Shown: positions 1 through 11,220 of the stretch, one piece after another
Numbering within the stretch: the first letter of the stretch is position 1
Layout: each line of letters opens with the position of its first letter
Assembly: GCF_030272615.1 (NCBI RefSeq)
Contig: NC_081406.1
Span: forward strand, 215,197,497-215,261,496
Source: Cryptomeria japonica
Taxonomy: Eukaryota; Streptophyta; Pinopsida; Cupressales; Cupressaceae
Direction: 5' to 3'
Length of the DNA stretch: 64,000 nt
Notes under the pieces: generated by a model
What the model was told of the DNA's origin: nothing
Databases searched by the model: none
What the model saw: the letters and a program-made list of their open reading frames with translations, nothing else
Translations under genes and position numbers: made by a program

Positions 1-51
1 TAAAACATCAAATAAATAGGACAAAATATTTTGCAAAAATATGTGCTAACA
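1..51 (-). repeat. Gypsy-1 3' LTR, terminal 51 bp
   Basis: This stretch matches the right end of the 13916-16044 LTR and ends in GTGCTAACA at base 51. In element orientation it is the start (TGTTAGCAC) of the 3' LTR. A weak purine run, AGAAAGAG on the minus strand, lies just inside the boundary and may be a decayed polypurine tract. Confidence 0.85.
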
Positions 52-192
52 GTGGCTCTTTCTAGGGATGTATGTTCTTATTTAGGGACATAGCAAGATC
101 TCAGATATCTCTGGAAAGAAGACCAAACAATATACAAAAACAAACAATGAAAGAAAACTACATTATTATAGTACAAGAATACTCCATTCTCC

Positions 193-1543
193 TTAAGAGA
201 AAAAATGTTTGAGGTACTGAGCATGTACTAGAATTTCCTGAATTTCACCATCAACGTTTGGCAAGAAGTACGAATTTTCCCATTTCTTTTCCAGGATGAC
301 ATATTGTCCTAGCCAAAGTGCTTCAAATTTTCCATGCTTTCCCTTACCCTAGTCTTTTGCATTCCATTTGAGCACCCACTCTCCTTCCTCAAAAGTCCTA
401 ATAGAAGCTTTCTTATCATGTAATGCTTTTACCATCTTCTTCTTCTGTATATTTTTTTCCCGAGCCTCTCTTCTGTACTCATCCAATTCAACCAATTGGA
501 CCAACCTATCTTCCATGAAATCAACATCTTCTAAATATTCCTCTGAGACAAATTTATACACTAGGAGCAGATTGTTCAAAGGTAACCTTGCTTCTTTACC
601 ATAAAAAAGCTGAAAAGGGGCAAACCCTATGAATTTCTTGATTGTTACTCTATCTGCCCACACTGCCAAATTCAGCTTTGAATCCCATGCCCTTTTGTTG
701 TTACCTAACATTGACTTAATGATCTTTAATAAGTTTTTGTTACTAGATTATGCTTGTCCATTCCCCTGGGGATGATAAGGTGATGAATATGACAATGTGA
801 TTCCATAACTTTCACAAAAATCAGAAAATTCTTTGGATATGAAACACATCCCATTATCTACAACAATTTTATGGGGGACCCCAAATATTATCAATATATT
901 TTTTAAAAGAAACTTTGTTACCACTTTACTTCTAGCCTGCCTTGTGGGAATTGCTTCCACCCATTTGGTAAAGTAATCATTGGCTACTAGGATCCATTTA
1001 TGTCCTCCACTAGATTTATTTGCAATTTCTCCTATAAAATCAACATCCCACATCTGAAGAAGGTTCTTCAATTTGCATGGGTCTGAGTGGAAGAGCTCTA
1101 TCATATTTAAGCTTTCCTAAAAATTTCTGGCAAGCCTCACATTTTTTAATATAAGTATGACAATCCTTAAAGACTTGTGGCCAATAATAACCAGCATTGA
1201 GTATTTTATGGGCAGTAGTTTTTGCTAAAAAATGTCCCCCACATAGACCTTCATGCAATTCCTTTAAAACAGATTGTGTTTGATAAACATCCAAACAAAA
1301 TAGGAGGATAGCATCCCTATTTTTCCAATATAAATCACCTGTAAGCAATACATACCTAGATGCTTGAAGCTTAAGTGTTCTTTTCTGACTATCATTTAGA
1401 TCTTCTAGACACTTCATGTGTTTTAAATAATAGACAATATTCTTGTACCAAGGACACATCTCAATGCTTATTTGAGCTTCATCTAGTTCTACCTGATTTA
1501 TCTGTGTTGCTTCCAAATTGGATTCTGTCATTAGTTTAGCCAA
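193..1543 (-). pseudogene. Gypsy-1 integrase (broken)
   Basis: The integrase domain would join element cDNA to chromosomal DNA. The N-terminal HHCC zinc-binding module is visible on the minus strand at about 1290-1120 (ELHEGLCGGHF, then KKCEACQKF). The core follows with WDVDFIGEI and VVDNGMCF, which carry the first two catalytic aspartates. The zinc module and the core are in different frames, with the shift between 1040 and 1104. In the third catalytic motif, GNGQA, the next codon, normally glutamate, is a TAA stop (about 748-752). Reading resumes at 711 with a typical C-terminal region, meets one stop at 349, and continues to a terminal stop near 193. The domain is not functional. Confidence 0.9.
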
Positions 1544-1631
1544 TCCTTGACCTATTACTAGTTTAGTAATCTAGATGTCAATGTTGAACTCTTGAATTTG
1601 ATTGATCCATCTGCATCTTCTCCTAGTAGTT

Positions 1632-2860
1632 TTAGTTTGCCTGAAAAATATCTTCGACTACTGCATTAGGAACATAGGCAATGACATTAGCTCCTACTAA
1701 GTATGGTCTAAAATATTTTACAGCTTTTACCAGGGCATATTCTTTTTTCTCATTTATATCATCATCTAAATCACAAGCTTGTAGTGTTTTGCTAAAAAAT
1801 ACCACTGGTTTTTCATGACCTTCATCATTCTTTTGTAGCATAACTGCAGCAATAGTATTAAATGAAGCAAAAGAGAATACTTGAAAAGGTTTAGAGAAAT
1901 CAAGAGATTTAAGTACAAGTGCTTCCTTGATGGCCCTTTTAATGTTTACAAAGGACTCAATTGCTTCATTAGTCCATTTTATCTATGCACCCTTCTTTAA
2001 CATTTTTGCAATAGGTTTTACAATCTTAGAAAAATTCGACACAAACCTCCTAACAAAATTAATTTGTCCAAAGAGAAATTAGATAGCTTTGACTATTTTA
2101 GGAATCTGAATTTTGTCAATAGCTACAATTCTCCTAGGGTCAATCCTTATTCCATCCTTTGATGCAATATGACCCAGCAGTTTACCCTCAATGACTCCAA
2201 AGTGACACTTTTTGGATTTAGAGAGATACCATATTCTAGTGCTTTGATGAAGATCTTCTCTAGGTCATTACAATGGTTTTCTGATTTCTTGGTGTATGTT
2301 GTCAAATCATCCTAGTATACAACTAAAATTTAGTCAATGAGGCCTTCAAAATCTACATCCATGGCCCTTTGAAAAGTAGCCCCAACATTGGTAAGTCTAA
2401 ATGGCATCGTGGTGTACACATATGTACCCCATGGTGTAGTAAAGGCTATTTTGTACTTTTCTAATTCCTTGACCTTCCCCTAGTTGTAACCAGAGAACCC
2501 ATCCATCATAGAAACTAATTCATTCCCTATTAATCTCTACAACAGAGCTTCCATATTTGGTAGGGCATAATTATCTTTCAAGGATGATATATTTAAATTT
2601 CTAAAATCCACACACAATCTGATATCAACATTTTTCTTTCTAACAGGCACCAAGTTTGACAACCATGTGGAATACCTTATAGGCTCTATAATCCTTGCAT
2701 TCCTCATCTTCATCAATTCTTCCTTCATTTTAGGATCCAATCTGGGATTTATAGGCCTATGATTTTGCCTAAATGGTTTTGCATCTGGTTTCAGTGGGAT
2801 TTCAAGTTGGAACAAATCCTTTGTATGCCTTGACATCATCATATGACCAAGTGAAAACAT
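1632..2860 (-). pseudogene. Gypsy-1 reverse transcriptase and RNase H (broken)
   Basis: This is the RT-RNase H segment of pol. On the minus strand the fingers and palm appear as LVPVRKKN and LCVDFRNLN (near 2650-2600). The YxDD catalytic loop follows near 2315 as VVY, a stop codon, then DDL, so the catalytic loop itself is interrupted. The Gypsy RNase H domain lies at 1841-1632 (PVVFFSKTLQ, KEYALVKAVKYFRPYL). Several further stops occur between 2530 and 1850. Sequence order and motifs match plant Ty3/Gypsy elements of the Athila/Tat branch. It is decayed and cannot make active enzyme. Confidence 0.9.
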
Positions 2861-3074
2861 GTTTGTATTTTCTTAACAGATTGACCAAAGTAGTCCTAAT
2901 TTTTGGTGTAAGCTTCTTCCCAATATAAACTTCTCTAGGATTTTTTTCACTTCCCAAGTTTATTTTTTCTACTTCTTCACAACTTCCAGTGTTGGGCTTG
3001 AAATTTGTCATATCCTTATTGTCAAACATCCTCTCTAGTTCCACCAACCCTTTGGGAATCTTGTTTGTTTTAAT

Positions 3075-3660
3075 CTATAGGATATTTTTTCCAAATAGAG
3101 ATTCCTTACCACTCTCCTCTTCCACATATGCATTCCAATCCATATATTGGCCTTCGTACTGATCTTCACAAAACAAGAACTTTAGAAGATCCCTGTCATC
3201 ATGAAATATCTGCCAATTTTTTATGTTATCTAGTACTGCAGGTCTAGTTTTTATTTCAACTTGGGTGATGTCGTCAAAAGGAATATTGTTATGTTTAATT
3301 GCTAGGTTAGCCATAAAATCAGCCAAAATATTATTAGACCTTTCAATCCATGTTATAGAAAATGCATCAAAAAATTCAATTGAATCCCACAACTCATTTT
3401 TGTAATTTTGAAGCCTTACATTTTTAGTGGAAAATCTTTCCCTCACTTGACATATGACTAACTTTGAATCACCATAAACTGTTACTAATTTAATGCCATA
3501 TTTACTTTCTATCCTAAGGCCTAACAAGAGGGCTTTATATTTGGCAACATTGTTTGTACATTCAAAGGCTAACAAGAAAGAATATTTGAATGATTTTCCA
3601 TTAGGAGAAATAAAAACCACACTAGCTCCATTTCCTTCCTTACTGCAAGCACCATCAAAG
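3075..3660 (-). pseudogene. Gypsy-1 archaeal-type RNase H (aRNH), placed upstream of RT
   Basis: A second RNase H of the archaeal/plant-like type. The minus strand reads YFDGACSKEGNGAS (first catalytic Asp), NNVAKYKALLLGL, VYGDSKLVI (Asp) and NNILADFMANLA (Asp). The Glu expected in the NNxAEYEAL motif is Lys here, so one of four catalytic acids is lost. About 180 codons are open from 3620 to 3075. The domain lies between protease and RT, whereas the Gypsy-2 element in this window carries the homologous domain after RT-RNase H. Extra aRNH domains are a known mark of the Tat lineage. Confidence 0.85.
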
Positions 3661-3668
3661 TATATTTT

Positions 3669-4300
3669 CTAAATCTTATTCTCATGTGATTCAATAGTAT
3701 TTTCAAACTTATTAGTTTTACATTGAATGGGTTTAGAAATACTTACCTGAAAGTTATCTATATCCGTTTGGAGAAAACATGTTGTCTCATTTGGATCAAC
3801 TTCCTCTATCAAGTAGACTGATCTCGGCTCCCTATTAATCCTTACATTCACCCCTTTTACTAGGATGGTCGCATATGAAAGATCTATTTGGACATGTCCC
3901 CCCACCAAATTTGACCATTGCCTTGATAGTAACATCCCATAATCTGGCGAAACTTGCACAATGATGATGTCTATTTTATATGACATATCTAGGCATGCTG
4001 GAAATCAAAACTCCACATCCTTCATGATTTGAACAACTGGGACTGATCTGTTATCCATAGCATAGCATTTCCCATAGGGAGTGCCTACATGCATCCCAAG
4101 TTCTTTCATGACATCTTATGGCATTATGTTTACAGTTGCACTTGAATCTATCATACAATTCTTAACCATTTTATTGTTAATCATCAAAGTCAAATAAAAA
4201 GGATCAACCTGGGTAAGATTCTTAGTGATTGAAATTCACAAATATACAACAGGTGGATCTTCAACTTTTGGCTTATGATTGTCTTTATTTACTTCACCAA
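3669..4300 (-). pseudogene. Gypsy-1 aspartic protease (degenerate)
   Basis: The retropepsin-like domain would cut the Gag-Pol precursor. The catalytic motif is read on the minus strand at about 4154-4128 as MIDSSATVN, where the usual D-S/T-G triad has become DSS. The C-terminal part (MLLSRQWSNLVGGHVQ near 3930, then the SYATI region) is open from 3986 to 3669 and fits the conserved protease tail of Tat/Athila elements. Stops at about 4113 and 3998 separate the two parts. The glycine loss and stops imply an inactive protein. Confidence 0.75.
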
Positions 4301-4379
4301 CGTTAGACAAAATCTTGATTGTTTCATGTTTGTAATCAGGGAATTTCATTACTTCAAGAAAGGGCACATATATTTTCAC

Positions 4380-6493
4380 CTATGATAAAGCCTGAGACAT
4401 AAATGATCCACAATTTGAGAGTGGCTTACTAATCTGTTTCTTTTTTATTGTCTTTGTTAATTTAAGAGGTTTTGTTTGTTTGACCTTTTCTACTGCACCC
4501 TCCTTTTCCTTGTTAGCTATGGTGTCTTTGTTTCCACTAGCTTTAGGAACCTTTGCAAATATCCCAGATGGGTTACCTTGCTCTAGGTTCACTATTTTGT
4601 TCCTTAACTAATAATTGTTTTTTTCCTGAGCTACTGCTGCCACAGTATAGGCTTTCTTTTCTTCATCTATTAATTTCCTCAAGGAATGCACTAGCTCTCC
4701 ATTATGGAAAAATCTCCTCAGGGACGGGATGTCCGCCTCATCATCAAGAAAAACTTTTTCTACACTATGTTGTTGGCTCTCTCTTCTCTACTGTACATCT
4801 GATGATTGATCATCCTCACATAAATCCTCATCCCTACCCCAAAATGGATTTGATGAAAGTACATTCACTGTGGGCTTATATTCATTCTCATGGTCCTCTT
4901 CTCCTACAAAACCCTGAGCAATCATATATTGTTTTGCAACATGGGGTAAACTACAAACTTCACACCATGGATATCCTTCCACAAAATTATTTACCTTTTT
5001 CAATGGATCAGGAGTTTCTTTGCTTAGATTTGCATTTACCGGATTACCATCTTTCTAGTTTGTATTATATGGCATGTCATGCAATCTTGGTCTATTGTAA
5101 CTTATAGGCTTGTTACTTTTATGTGGGGTTGGCTTCTCATTGTGATTTTGCTTACCCTTCATGTTTTTCAGCATGTCCATGATTTGGCCAAACTCATCCT
5201 TTTTTGTTGCTCTCGAATTATATAATTTTGGATAATCTCTCTTGCAAATTCTCCTAGCAACCTTTCTATTATTTTCAATGGTAGTAGTTGTTTTAAAGGC
5301 TTTCTACAAGGTAGTAGGTTTGTGAGAAAGGATCTCATTATGATTCTTGCTATCAAAAGAACTCAAATAAAAATCAATCAAAAATGAATCAACAGGTCTA
5401 ATGTCTCTTGGTATTCTATTAAGTACTTTATTAAACCTCTTATTAAATTTAGAGACTAATTCATTCTGATTCTTTTTTATTCTAGTCAAATCATGAGATG
5501 CAAATGAAGTATCATTATTTTCTCCAAATTATTCCAAGAATACTATCACAAACTCCTGCCAACTACCAATGCATCTATTGAGAAGATTTCTATACCATTT
5601 TCCTACATCCTATGTTAGAGATTGAACAAACAGTTTCATAAAAACATCTTCGTAAGGGACTTCAAACTCTTCAATGATATTTTTTACATTTATTACATGT
5701 TGTTCTACAAAATCAATTCCATTTCTGGTGAATTTAGGGATATTTGATCTTAAATCATTTGAAATCTGATTAGGATATCTAGCTATCTCGCTGAAATCTA
5801 ACTGTTTGTAGCTTTCAATGGTCATAGGTGGTCTGCCACCATAGTTTTTAGTTTGGTAATTTCTATTTCCTCCATTATTACCATTGTTTTCATTGTTACC
5901 TCCACCATTATTGTTATTTCCATTTTGATTGTTCCCATTACCATTGTGGCCATAGTTTCCATTGTTACCATAATTCCCCCTATTATTGCTTACATTATTG
6001 ATCCTATCTCTACCATTGTAGTTACCAACAATTTCCCCACTCTTAGTTCTTCTTTCATCATTATGATTATTGTATTGTCCATAATTATATGTGTTTCTAT
6101 TTTCATTGTAAGGTATATTTTCCCATTTGTCCCTCTTTTCATAATTATTATCCACAACATCTGATTATGGATGATTATAAACCCTAAATGGTTGTTCCAA
6201 GTTTCTTAGGTGAGGGGGACTATACCTAGGAGTTGTTATGGTACTTGTTTTACCTCTTCCTTTCTCTTGTTCAACCCTATTTGACTTGCGACTTTGAATG
6301 GCATCTCTTTCTAATCCAAGCTTTTGCAATACCCAATCTGGTTGTCTCTTAAGAGCCTTTGCCATTTTAGATTCATCTCCATTTAAGTCAACCATTCTAA
6401 GAATTATTTCATTCAATTGCCTATCCTCCTGTTCCTCATTAGTCAGGGTTTCATAATTGCCACCTTTATTATCTTTTGTATTTAGGTTATAAA
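4380..6493 (-). pseudogene. Gypsy-1 gag, main part
   Basis: Gag of the Ty3/Gypsy element on the minus strand. From its 5' side it shows a segment ending RVYNHP (6416-6165) and an Asn/Gly-rich low-complexity stretch (about 6090-5850). The conserved capsid-type segments follow (IDFVEQHVINVKN near 5680; NQNELVSKFNKRFNKVLN at about 5480-5425). A degenerate zinc knuckle lies near 4970-4930 (CEVC then H, with the last Cys replaced by Tyr). A Lys-rich linker at 4592-4380 leads to protease. Several in-frame stops are present. The N-terminus lies beyond the Copia insertion at 13527-13772. Confidence 0.78.
6489..6493. repeat. Target-site duplication of the Copia element, left copy (ATAAA)
   Basis: ATAAA here and ATAAA at 13527-13531 flank the Copia LTRs exactly. 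A perfect 5-bp duplication shows the Copia element entered Gypsy-1 gag as a single intact insertion. Confidence 0.93.
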
Positions 6494-7632
6494 TTTTAGT
6501 ATTATGGATGACTTTGTCATGTGTTGCATTGGTTTTGTCATTGATGTTAACACTTATCCTTTTGGAGGTCTACATTATTGATTTGGCACTATGTTTATAT
6601 TGGTTTATTGTTGAACCGACACATTGTATGGATATTGGCTTATGCACAGTCACTGGTATATGCTTCACTAGTAGGTTATATTGTTCACCGGAAGTGATGA
6701 TGAGTTGTTATCATTTGGAGATCATTTTGTTATGTCAAAGACATGGATTGGATGTTTGGATTTGGTATTTTTCTTATTGGTCTAATCGAGTTTGCATATT
6801 TGCCTTTCCCGATAGATAGGTCTAGGTTATGGACTAGTACATGATATCTATTCTAGATCAACACAACACATTTTGGAAATGATTTATTGATTGGATAATG
6901 TGTAGATGTATTGAGCGAACATATTGTATCGCATCAAGACTTATTTGATTATTTAATTGTAATATCTTTAGTGAGCTGACCTTAACATTTGGCCTTAGGT
7001 TTTGTATAAATGATTGTAAGATTTTATTGAAGATCATCATTAAGAGTATGCACGAATATTGAAGATCACTGAAGAGAAAAAAAAAGCAGATCCTTGTGTG
7101 AATCATGCAGACATTATTTGAAGGTTGAAGGAAGGTTATGAAGGTGTTTTGGCACTCATGGTCAGAGCTTAAACTGGTACAGAATTCAGCATTGCAGATG
7201 TTATTCTGAAGTAGTACATTGTTATTGGATTTAACCATCCAATTGTAGTCAGTGTGACTTCTATTTTATAATTGAGTAGTGAGCTCTAGGTGGTTGGCCT
7301 TTCTGCATGTGCATACCCCATTTGTATACACTTACTATCTGTACTAGTATCATCTGATTATGGGTAAGGTTTCCCACCATGGTTTTTCCCCTTACAGTGT
7401 GTCCACATCAAAATCTTTGTGTCATGTGTTTTGGATGTTGTTTCTCTTTCTATTTCATGCATTAAGTTATAGTGATACTGCTATAACAATTAATCTATTT
7501 TACCGGCATTATAGTTTGTTTTACCGACACTTAGTTTCAAATTGGATTAATTGGTTTTGAGTTGTAATTTATATATAATTGATTGATAACTGATTCACCC
7601 CCCCTCTCAGTTGTGCTTCCTGGTTGCTAATA
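6494..7632 (+). repeat. Copia 5' LTR
   Basis: 1139-bp LTR paired with 12387-13526. It starts TTTTAGTATTATGG, where the other copy starts TGTTGGTATTATGG, and ends GCTAATA against ATAACA, so both ends have decayed slightly. It carries a CCACCATGGTTTTTCCCC motif (about 7374-7391) and TGATTCACCCCCCCTCTCAG at 7591-7610. Both kinds of motif recur in the LTRs of elements B, C, E and L1. Confidence 0.93.
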
Positions 7633-7634
7633 AT

Positions 7635-7647
7635 TGGTATTAGAGCT
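7635..7647 (+). promoter_or_regulatory. Copia primer binding site (initiator tRNA-Met type)
   Basis: TGGTATTAGAGCT begins two bases after the LTR. It differs at one base from the usual plant Copia primer site TGGTATCAGAGC, complementary to the 3' end of initiator tRNA-Met. Confidence 0.9.
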
Positions 7648-7689
7648 AAGTCCTCTTTTTTCAGAATCCTAACAGCTTGAGGAGATCTT

Positions 7690-8590
7690 ATGGAAGCAAA
7701 TAGTTTTAGGAAGGACAGTCTGAAACTTGATGAAACTAACTATGGTATATGGAAGATTAGAATGGAAACACATCTGAACTGCATTGGAAGAGATATATGG
7801 GATGTTACAAAGAATGTCTATGTTGGTCCTACTCTGAATCAACCTCATCCACTGGCATTGGATAAAGACTTGGAGAATGATTGCAAAGCAAGAGAAGCAC
7901 TTCTGAGTGTATTATCAGATCACCAAATCATGGGATTGTCAGATAGATCTACTGATAAAGCTATTTGGGATAAACTGGAAACATTGAATGAAGGAGATAC
8001 TACTATCAAAATTGCAAAATTGGAATGTTACCAGGTCAGTTATGAAAATTAAAAAATGGAAGAAAATGAAAGAATTTCTGCATTTATGGAAAGAGTTAAT
8101 GAAATTGTTTTAGGAATACAATGTTGTGGAGGATCTTTAATTGAAGATGAAATTGTTTCTAAAATTTTAACATCTTTTCCACTGGCTTACAAAATGAAAG
8201 TGACTGCTATTAATGATTTAAGAACAATGCCTAATACATCAGTTTCTAGAGATACTTTGGCTGGAAAACTTTCTACATTTGAGCTTGAAGAGTTTGGTCC
8301 TGTTGCTACAATCGAAACTGATATAGCTTTCAAAGCATCATCATTAGCAACATCATCATCTGACAAAATTGATTGGAAAGCACTTTATGCAAAAGAACTT
8401 GAAGATATGGGGAGAGAAAATGAATAACTTGAAGAAATTGACACACTATTTGCAAGGAAGATGCCTAAAGGTCCAACATGAAGTAAGTATAAAGGTAAAG
8501 AACCTTTCAACTATTTTAATTGCAATAAAGTTGGTCATATGGATTCTAGGTGTCTTGGTAGACATGCAAGAAAAAGGGAGGAAGCAATAA
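7690..8590 (+). pseudogene. Copia gag with one degenerate zinc knuckle
   Basis: The capsid/nucleocapsid region starts at the ATG at 7690, 43 bases after the primer site. The N-terminal half contains DETNYGIWKIRMETHL, the typical Copia Gag core. A stop at 8050 and another at 8425 interrupt it. The zinc knuckle near 8509-8553 reads NCNKVGHMDSRC with Tyr where the first Cys belongs, and it lies in another frame. The segment following the first stop (ERISAFMERVNEIV) continues the UBN2/Gag fold. It is broken in at least three places. Confidence 0.88.
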
Positions 8591-8639
8591 AAGAAGATCA
8601 ACCGACACCTACTGTCAAACTGGTAGAGCAGGCACTGGT

Positions 8640-8730
8640 AGCAAAAAATGAAGAAAATAATGAATGGATCATAAATAGTGGATGCTCGCATCATATGACT
8701 GGTGATAAAAGAAAATTCTTATCATTATAG
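8640..8730 (+). pseudogene. Copia aspartic protease remnant
   Basis: The motif WIINSGCSHHMTGDKRKF is the Copia protease active-site region, usually with DSG. Here the catalytic Asp is Asn. A stop follows at 8728, and the reading frame shifts before the integrase region. Confidence 0.85.
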
Positions 8731-8801
8731 GAAATTCATGGAGGTCTAGTAAGATTTGGAGATGACAAAGCTTATTTAATCAAAGGAAGAAGCATATATC
8801 T

Positions 8802-9959
8802 TTGGATGGTAAGCATAATACTGACAATGTTTATTATGTAGAAGGTTTGAAACAAAATCTTTTGAGTGTTGGTGAGTTAGTGGAAAAAGGATTTCAATTA
8901 CAATTCAAGAATGGAAAATGCAAAATCATGAACAGAACTGGATTGGAGATTGCAACCAGTAATCTGACTAAAGGTAATATCTTTCACTTGAATACCAGTG
9001 ATAAGACATATTTGATTGCACATATTGATGAAAGTTGGTTATGGCATAAAATACTCTGTCATGTGAATTTTGATTGCATTGTAAAGATCAGTTCAACTAA
9101 GGCAGTAAGGGATTTACCTAAGATTGTGAAACCTCATAATCTGGTATGTAAGGAATGTCAAATGGGAAAGCAAGTCAGAACAACATTTAAGAGCATTTCT
9201 AAGAAATCCAATAATATTCTTGATTTAATTCATACTGATTTATGTGGTTCAGCAAGAACAAGAAGTCTTTAGGGAGATAGATACTTTATGCTAATAATTG
9301 ATGATTATTCTAGAATGTGTTGGGTTACTTTTCTCAAGGAGAATTCAGAAGCTTTTGGAAGATTTAAGATATACAAGGCAATGGTAGAGAATGAAACTGG
9401 CAAGAAAATCAAATGTTTAAGATCAAACCAAGGAGGAGAATTTACATCTAGGGAATTCAATTAATTCTGTGAGGAGAATTGAATCAAAAGACAACTATTA
9501 GCACCCCAGACACCCCAGAAGAATGGAGTTGTGGAAAGGAAGAACAAAACTATTCAAGATGCAACAAGAACCATGATGATGGAAGCAAATAAACCTCATG
9601 TGTACTGGAGAGAAGTAGTGAATACAATGGTTTATACTTTCAACAGAGTTCACATCAAAAGTGAAACCGGTAAGACCCCTTATGAACTATGGTTTGGTCA
9701 TACTCCTACTCTTAAATACTTCAGAATATTTGGAAGAAAATTTTATATTAATAGAGATGAGTATATTGGCAAATTCGATCCTAGAAGTGATGAAGGAATA
9801 TTTCTTGGTTATTCAACAACAAGCAAGGCATATAGATGTTACAATAAAAGATTGCAAAAAATCATTGAGAGTACTAATGTGAAGATAGATGAACATTTTA
9901 GAGGAGATTTAAGATCTATAGAACCGATAGTTGAAATGATTATAAATGAACTGGCATAG
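8802..9959 (+). pseudogene. Copia integrase (broken)
   Basis: The GAG-pre-integrase zinc module (8802-9272) reads ESWLWHKILCHVNF then LVCKECQMGKQ, an HHCC arrangement. The catalytic core follows: LIHTDLCGSA (first Asp), a stop at 9270, FMLIIDDYSRMCWVTF, then LRSNQGGEF, where the second catalytic Asp is Asn. PQKNGVVERKNKTI carries the third acid. Stops occur near 9462 and 9480. The C-terminal part (9531-9959) is open and typical (KTPYELWFGHTPTLKYFRIF). Loss of the second Asp alone would abolish activity. Confidence 0.92.
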
Positions 9960-10345
9960 ATTGCATCAGTACAGAGTGAAGATCCATTTACACTCACATC
10001 ATCAGAGAACTCAACTACTACTAAAGAACAACATGTAATTAGAAATTAGAATAAACCCAGGTATGTAAGATTGAATCATTCAGAGAATCAGATAATTGGA
10101 AACAAGAATCAAGGTGTTATGACAAGAGGAAGACTGACAAATTAAGAGGTATGTTTAATTTCTCAAGTTGAACCAGCATCTGTTATTGAAGCATGTCAAG
10201 ATGAACATTGGATAAAAGAAATGGAAGAAGAATTAGAACAGATTGAAAAGAATAATACTTGGACATTAGTTCCCCATCCTAAAGACAAAAATGTAATTGG
10301 AACTAAATGGGTATATAGAAATAAACTTAATGAGGATGGTGAAGT

Positions 10346-10482
10346 TGTTACAAGTGTGGTTGTCATTGCAGCAAAATATCAACCTGTCAATGCTCGATAC
10401 AACCACTAGACTTATAGAATCCATAGGAGGCTGTTAAACCATTTCGTGAATCCCTGCAAGGGATGTTGGCCCACTGCCAACA
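10346..10482 (-). repeat. TRIM LTR, left copy (3' in element orientation)
   Basis: 137-bp terminal repeat running from TGTTACAAG to CTGCCAACA, with TG/CA ends. Confidence 0.93.
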
Positions 10483-10550
10483 ATCCCCCTCCTAGTGTCA
10501 CTCGTCATGGCCTATGTGATTTGAACCCGTGAAAAAACTCTGATACCACT

Positions 10551-10687
10551 TGTTACAAGTGTGGTTTCCATTGCACCAAAAGATCGACCTGTCAATGCCC
10601 AATATAACCACTAGACTTATAGAATCCACAGGAGGCTGTTAAACCATGTCGTGAATCCCTGCGAGGGACATTGGCCCACTGCCAATA
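10551..10687 (-). repeat. TRIM LTR, right copy (5' in element orientation)
   Basis: 137-bp terminal repeat running from TGTTACAAG to CTGCCAATA. It is the same length as the left copy and adjoins the primer site. Confidence 0.93.
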
Positions 10688-11220
10688 GAAGTAATCAGAA
10701 ACAAAGCAAGATTAGTTTGTAAAGGTTATTTATAGAAAGAAGGAATTGACTTTAATGAGACCTTTGCACCAGTAGCTAGAATTGAGGTAGTTAGACTATT
10801 TCTTGCATTTGCAGCTCATAAGAACTATAAAGTTTATCAGATGGATGTAAAATGTGCATTTTTGAATGGAGATCTTGAAGAGGAAGTTTACATTGAACAT
10901 CCTGATGGATTTTCATTGATAGATGAAAAGGATATGGTTTGCAGGTTAAGGAAAGCTTTATATGGATTGAAGCAAGCTCCTAGAGCTTGGTATGCTAGAC
11001 TTGATAAATATCTTTTAAAGCTTGGATACACAAAAGGTAATGCTAACAACAATCTATATTACAAAGTTACGAATGATGACATTTTGGTTATTGAATTATT
11101 TGTTGATGATATCATTTTTGGAGGTGAAGAAGAGTTATGTAAAGACTTTGCTAACAAGATGTAGGAAGAGTTTGAAATGTCTATGATTGGAGAGATTAAA
11201 AAAAATTAGGTTTGTAGATT

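Larger units (their letters stand above)
10341..10692 (-). mobile_element. Complete 342-bp TRIM (10346-10687) with its 5-bp target duplication
   Basis: Two 137-bp direct repeats (10346-10482 and 10551-10687) enclose only 68 bp. GAAGT at 10341-10345 and 10688-10692 is a perfect target duplication. Next to the right repeat, the minus strand carries TGGTATCAGAGT (10537-10548) two bases from the LTR, a tRNA-Met primer site. Next to the left repeat, the minus strand carries ACTAGGAGGGGGAT (10483-10496), a polypurine tract. It is therefore a terminal-repeat retrotransposon in miniature on the minus strand, with no coding capacity. It is near the lower size limit for LTR elements, in the range of the SMART-type TRIMs described in grasses. 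Its LTRs differ at roughly a dozen of 137 positions. Confidence 0.95.
10221..11220 (+). pseudogene. Copia reverse transcriptase, split by a TRIM
   Basis: The N-terminal part is open at 10221-10340 (NTWTLVPHPKDKNVIGTKWV). The 342-bp TRIM at 10346-10687 then intervenes, and RT resumes at 10688. The downstream part shows [15 protein letters not shown], the [13 protein letters not shown] motif and LFVDDIIFG, the intact YVDD-type catalytic loop. Removing the TRIM plus one copy of the duplicated GAAGT leaves the same frame on both sides. Independent stops are present near 10732 and 11161, so RT was or became defective apart from the insertion. Confidence 0.93.

Noticed and set aside
5853-6164. Plus-strand 103-codon Ile/Val-rich open frame
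   Set aside because: It is the reverse complement of the Asn/Gly-rich gag segment of Gypsy-1; the hydrophobic composition is a shadow of that repeat.
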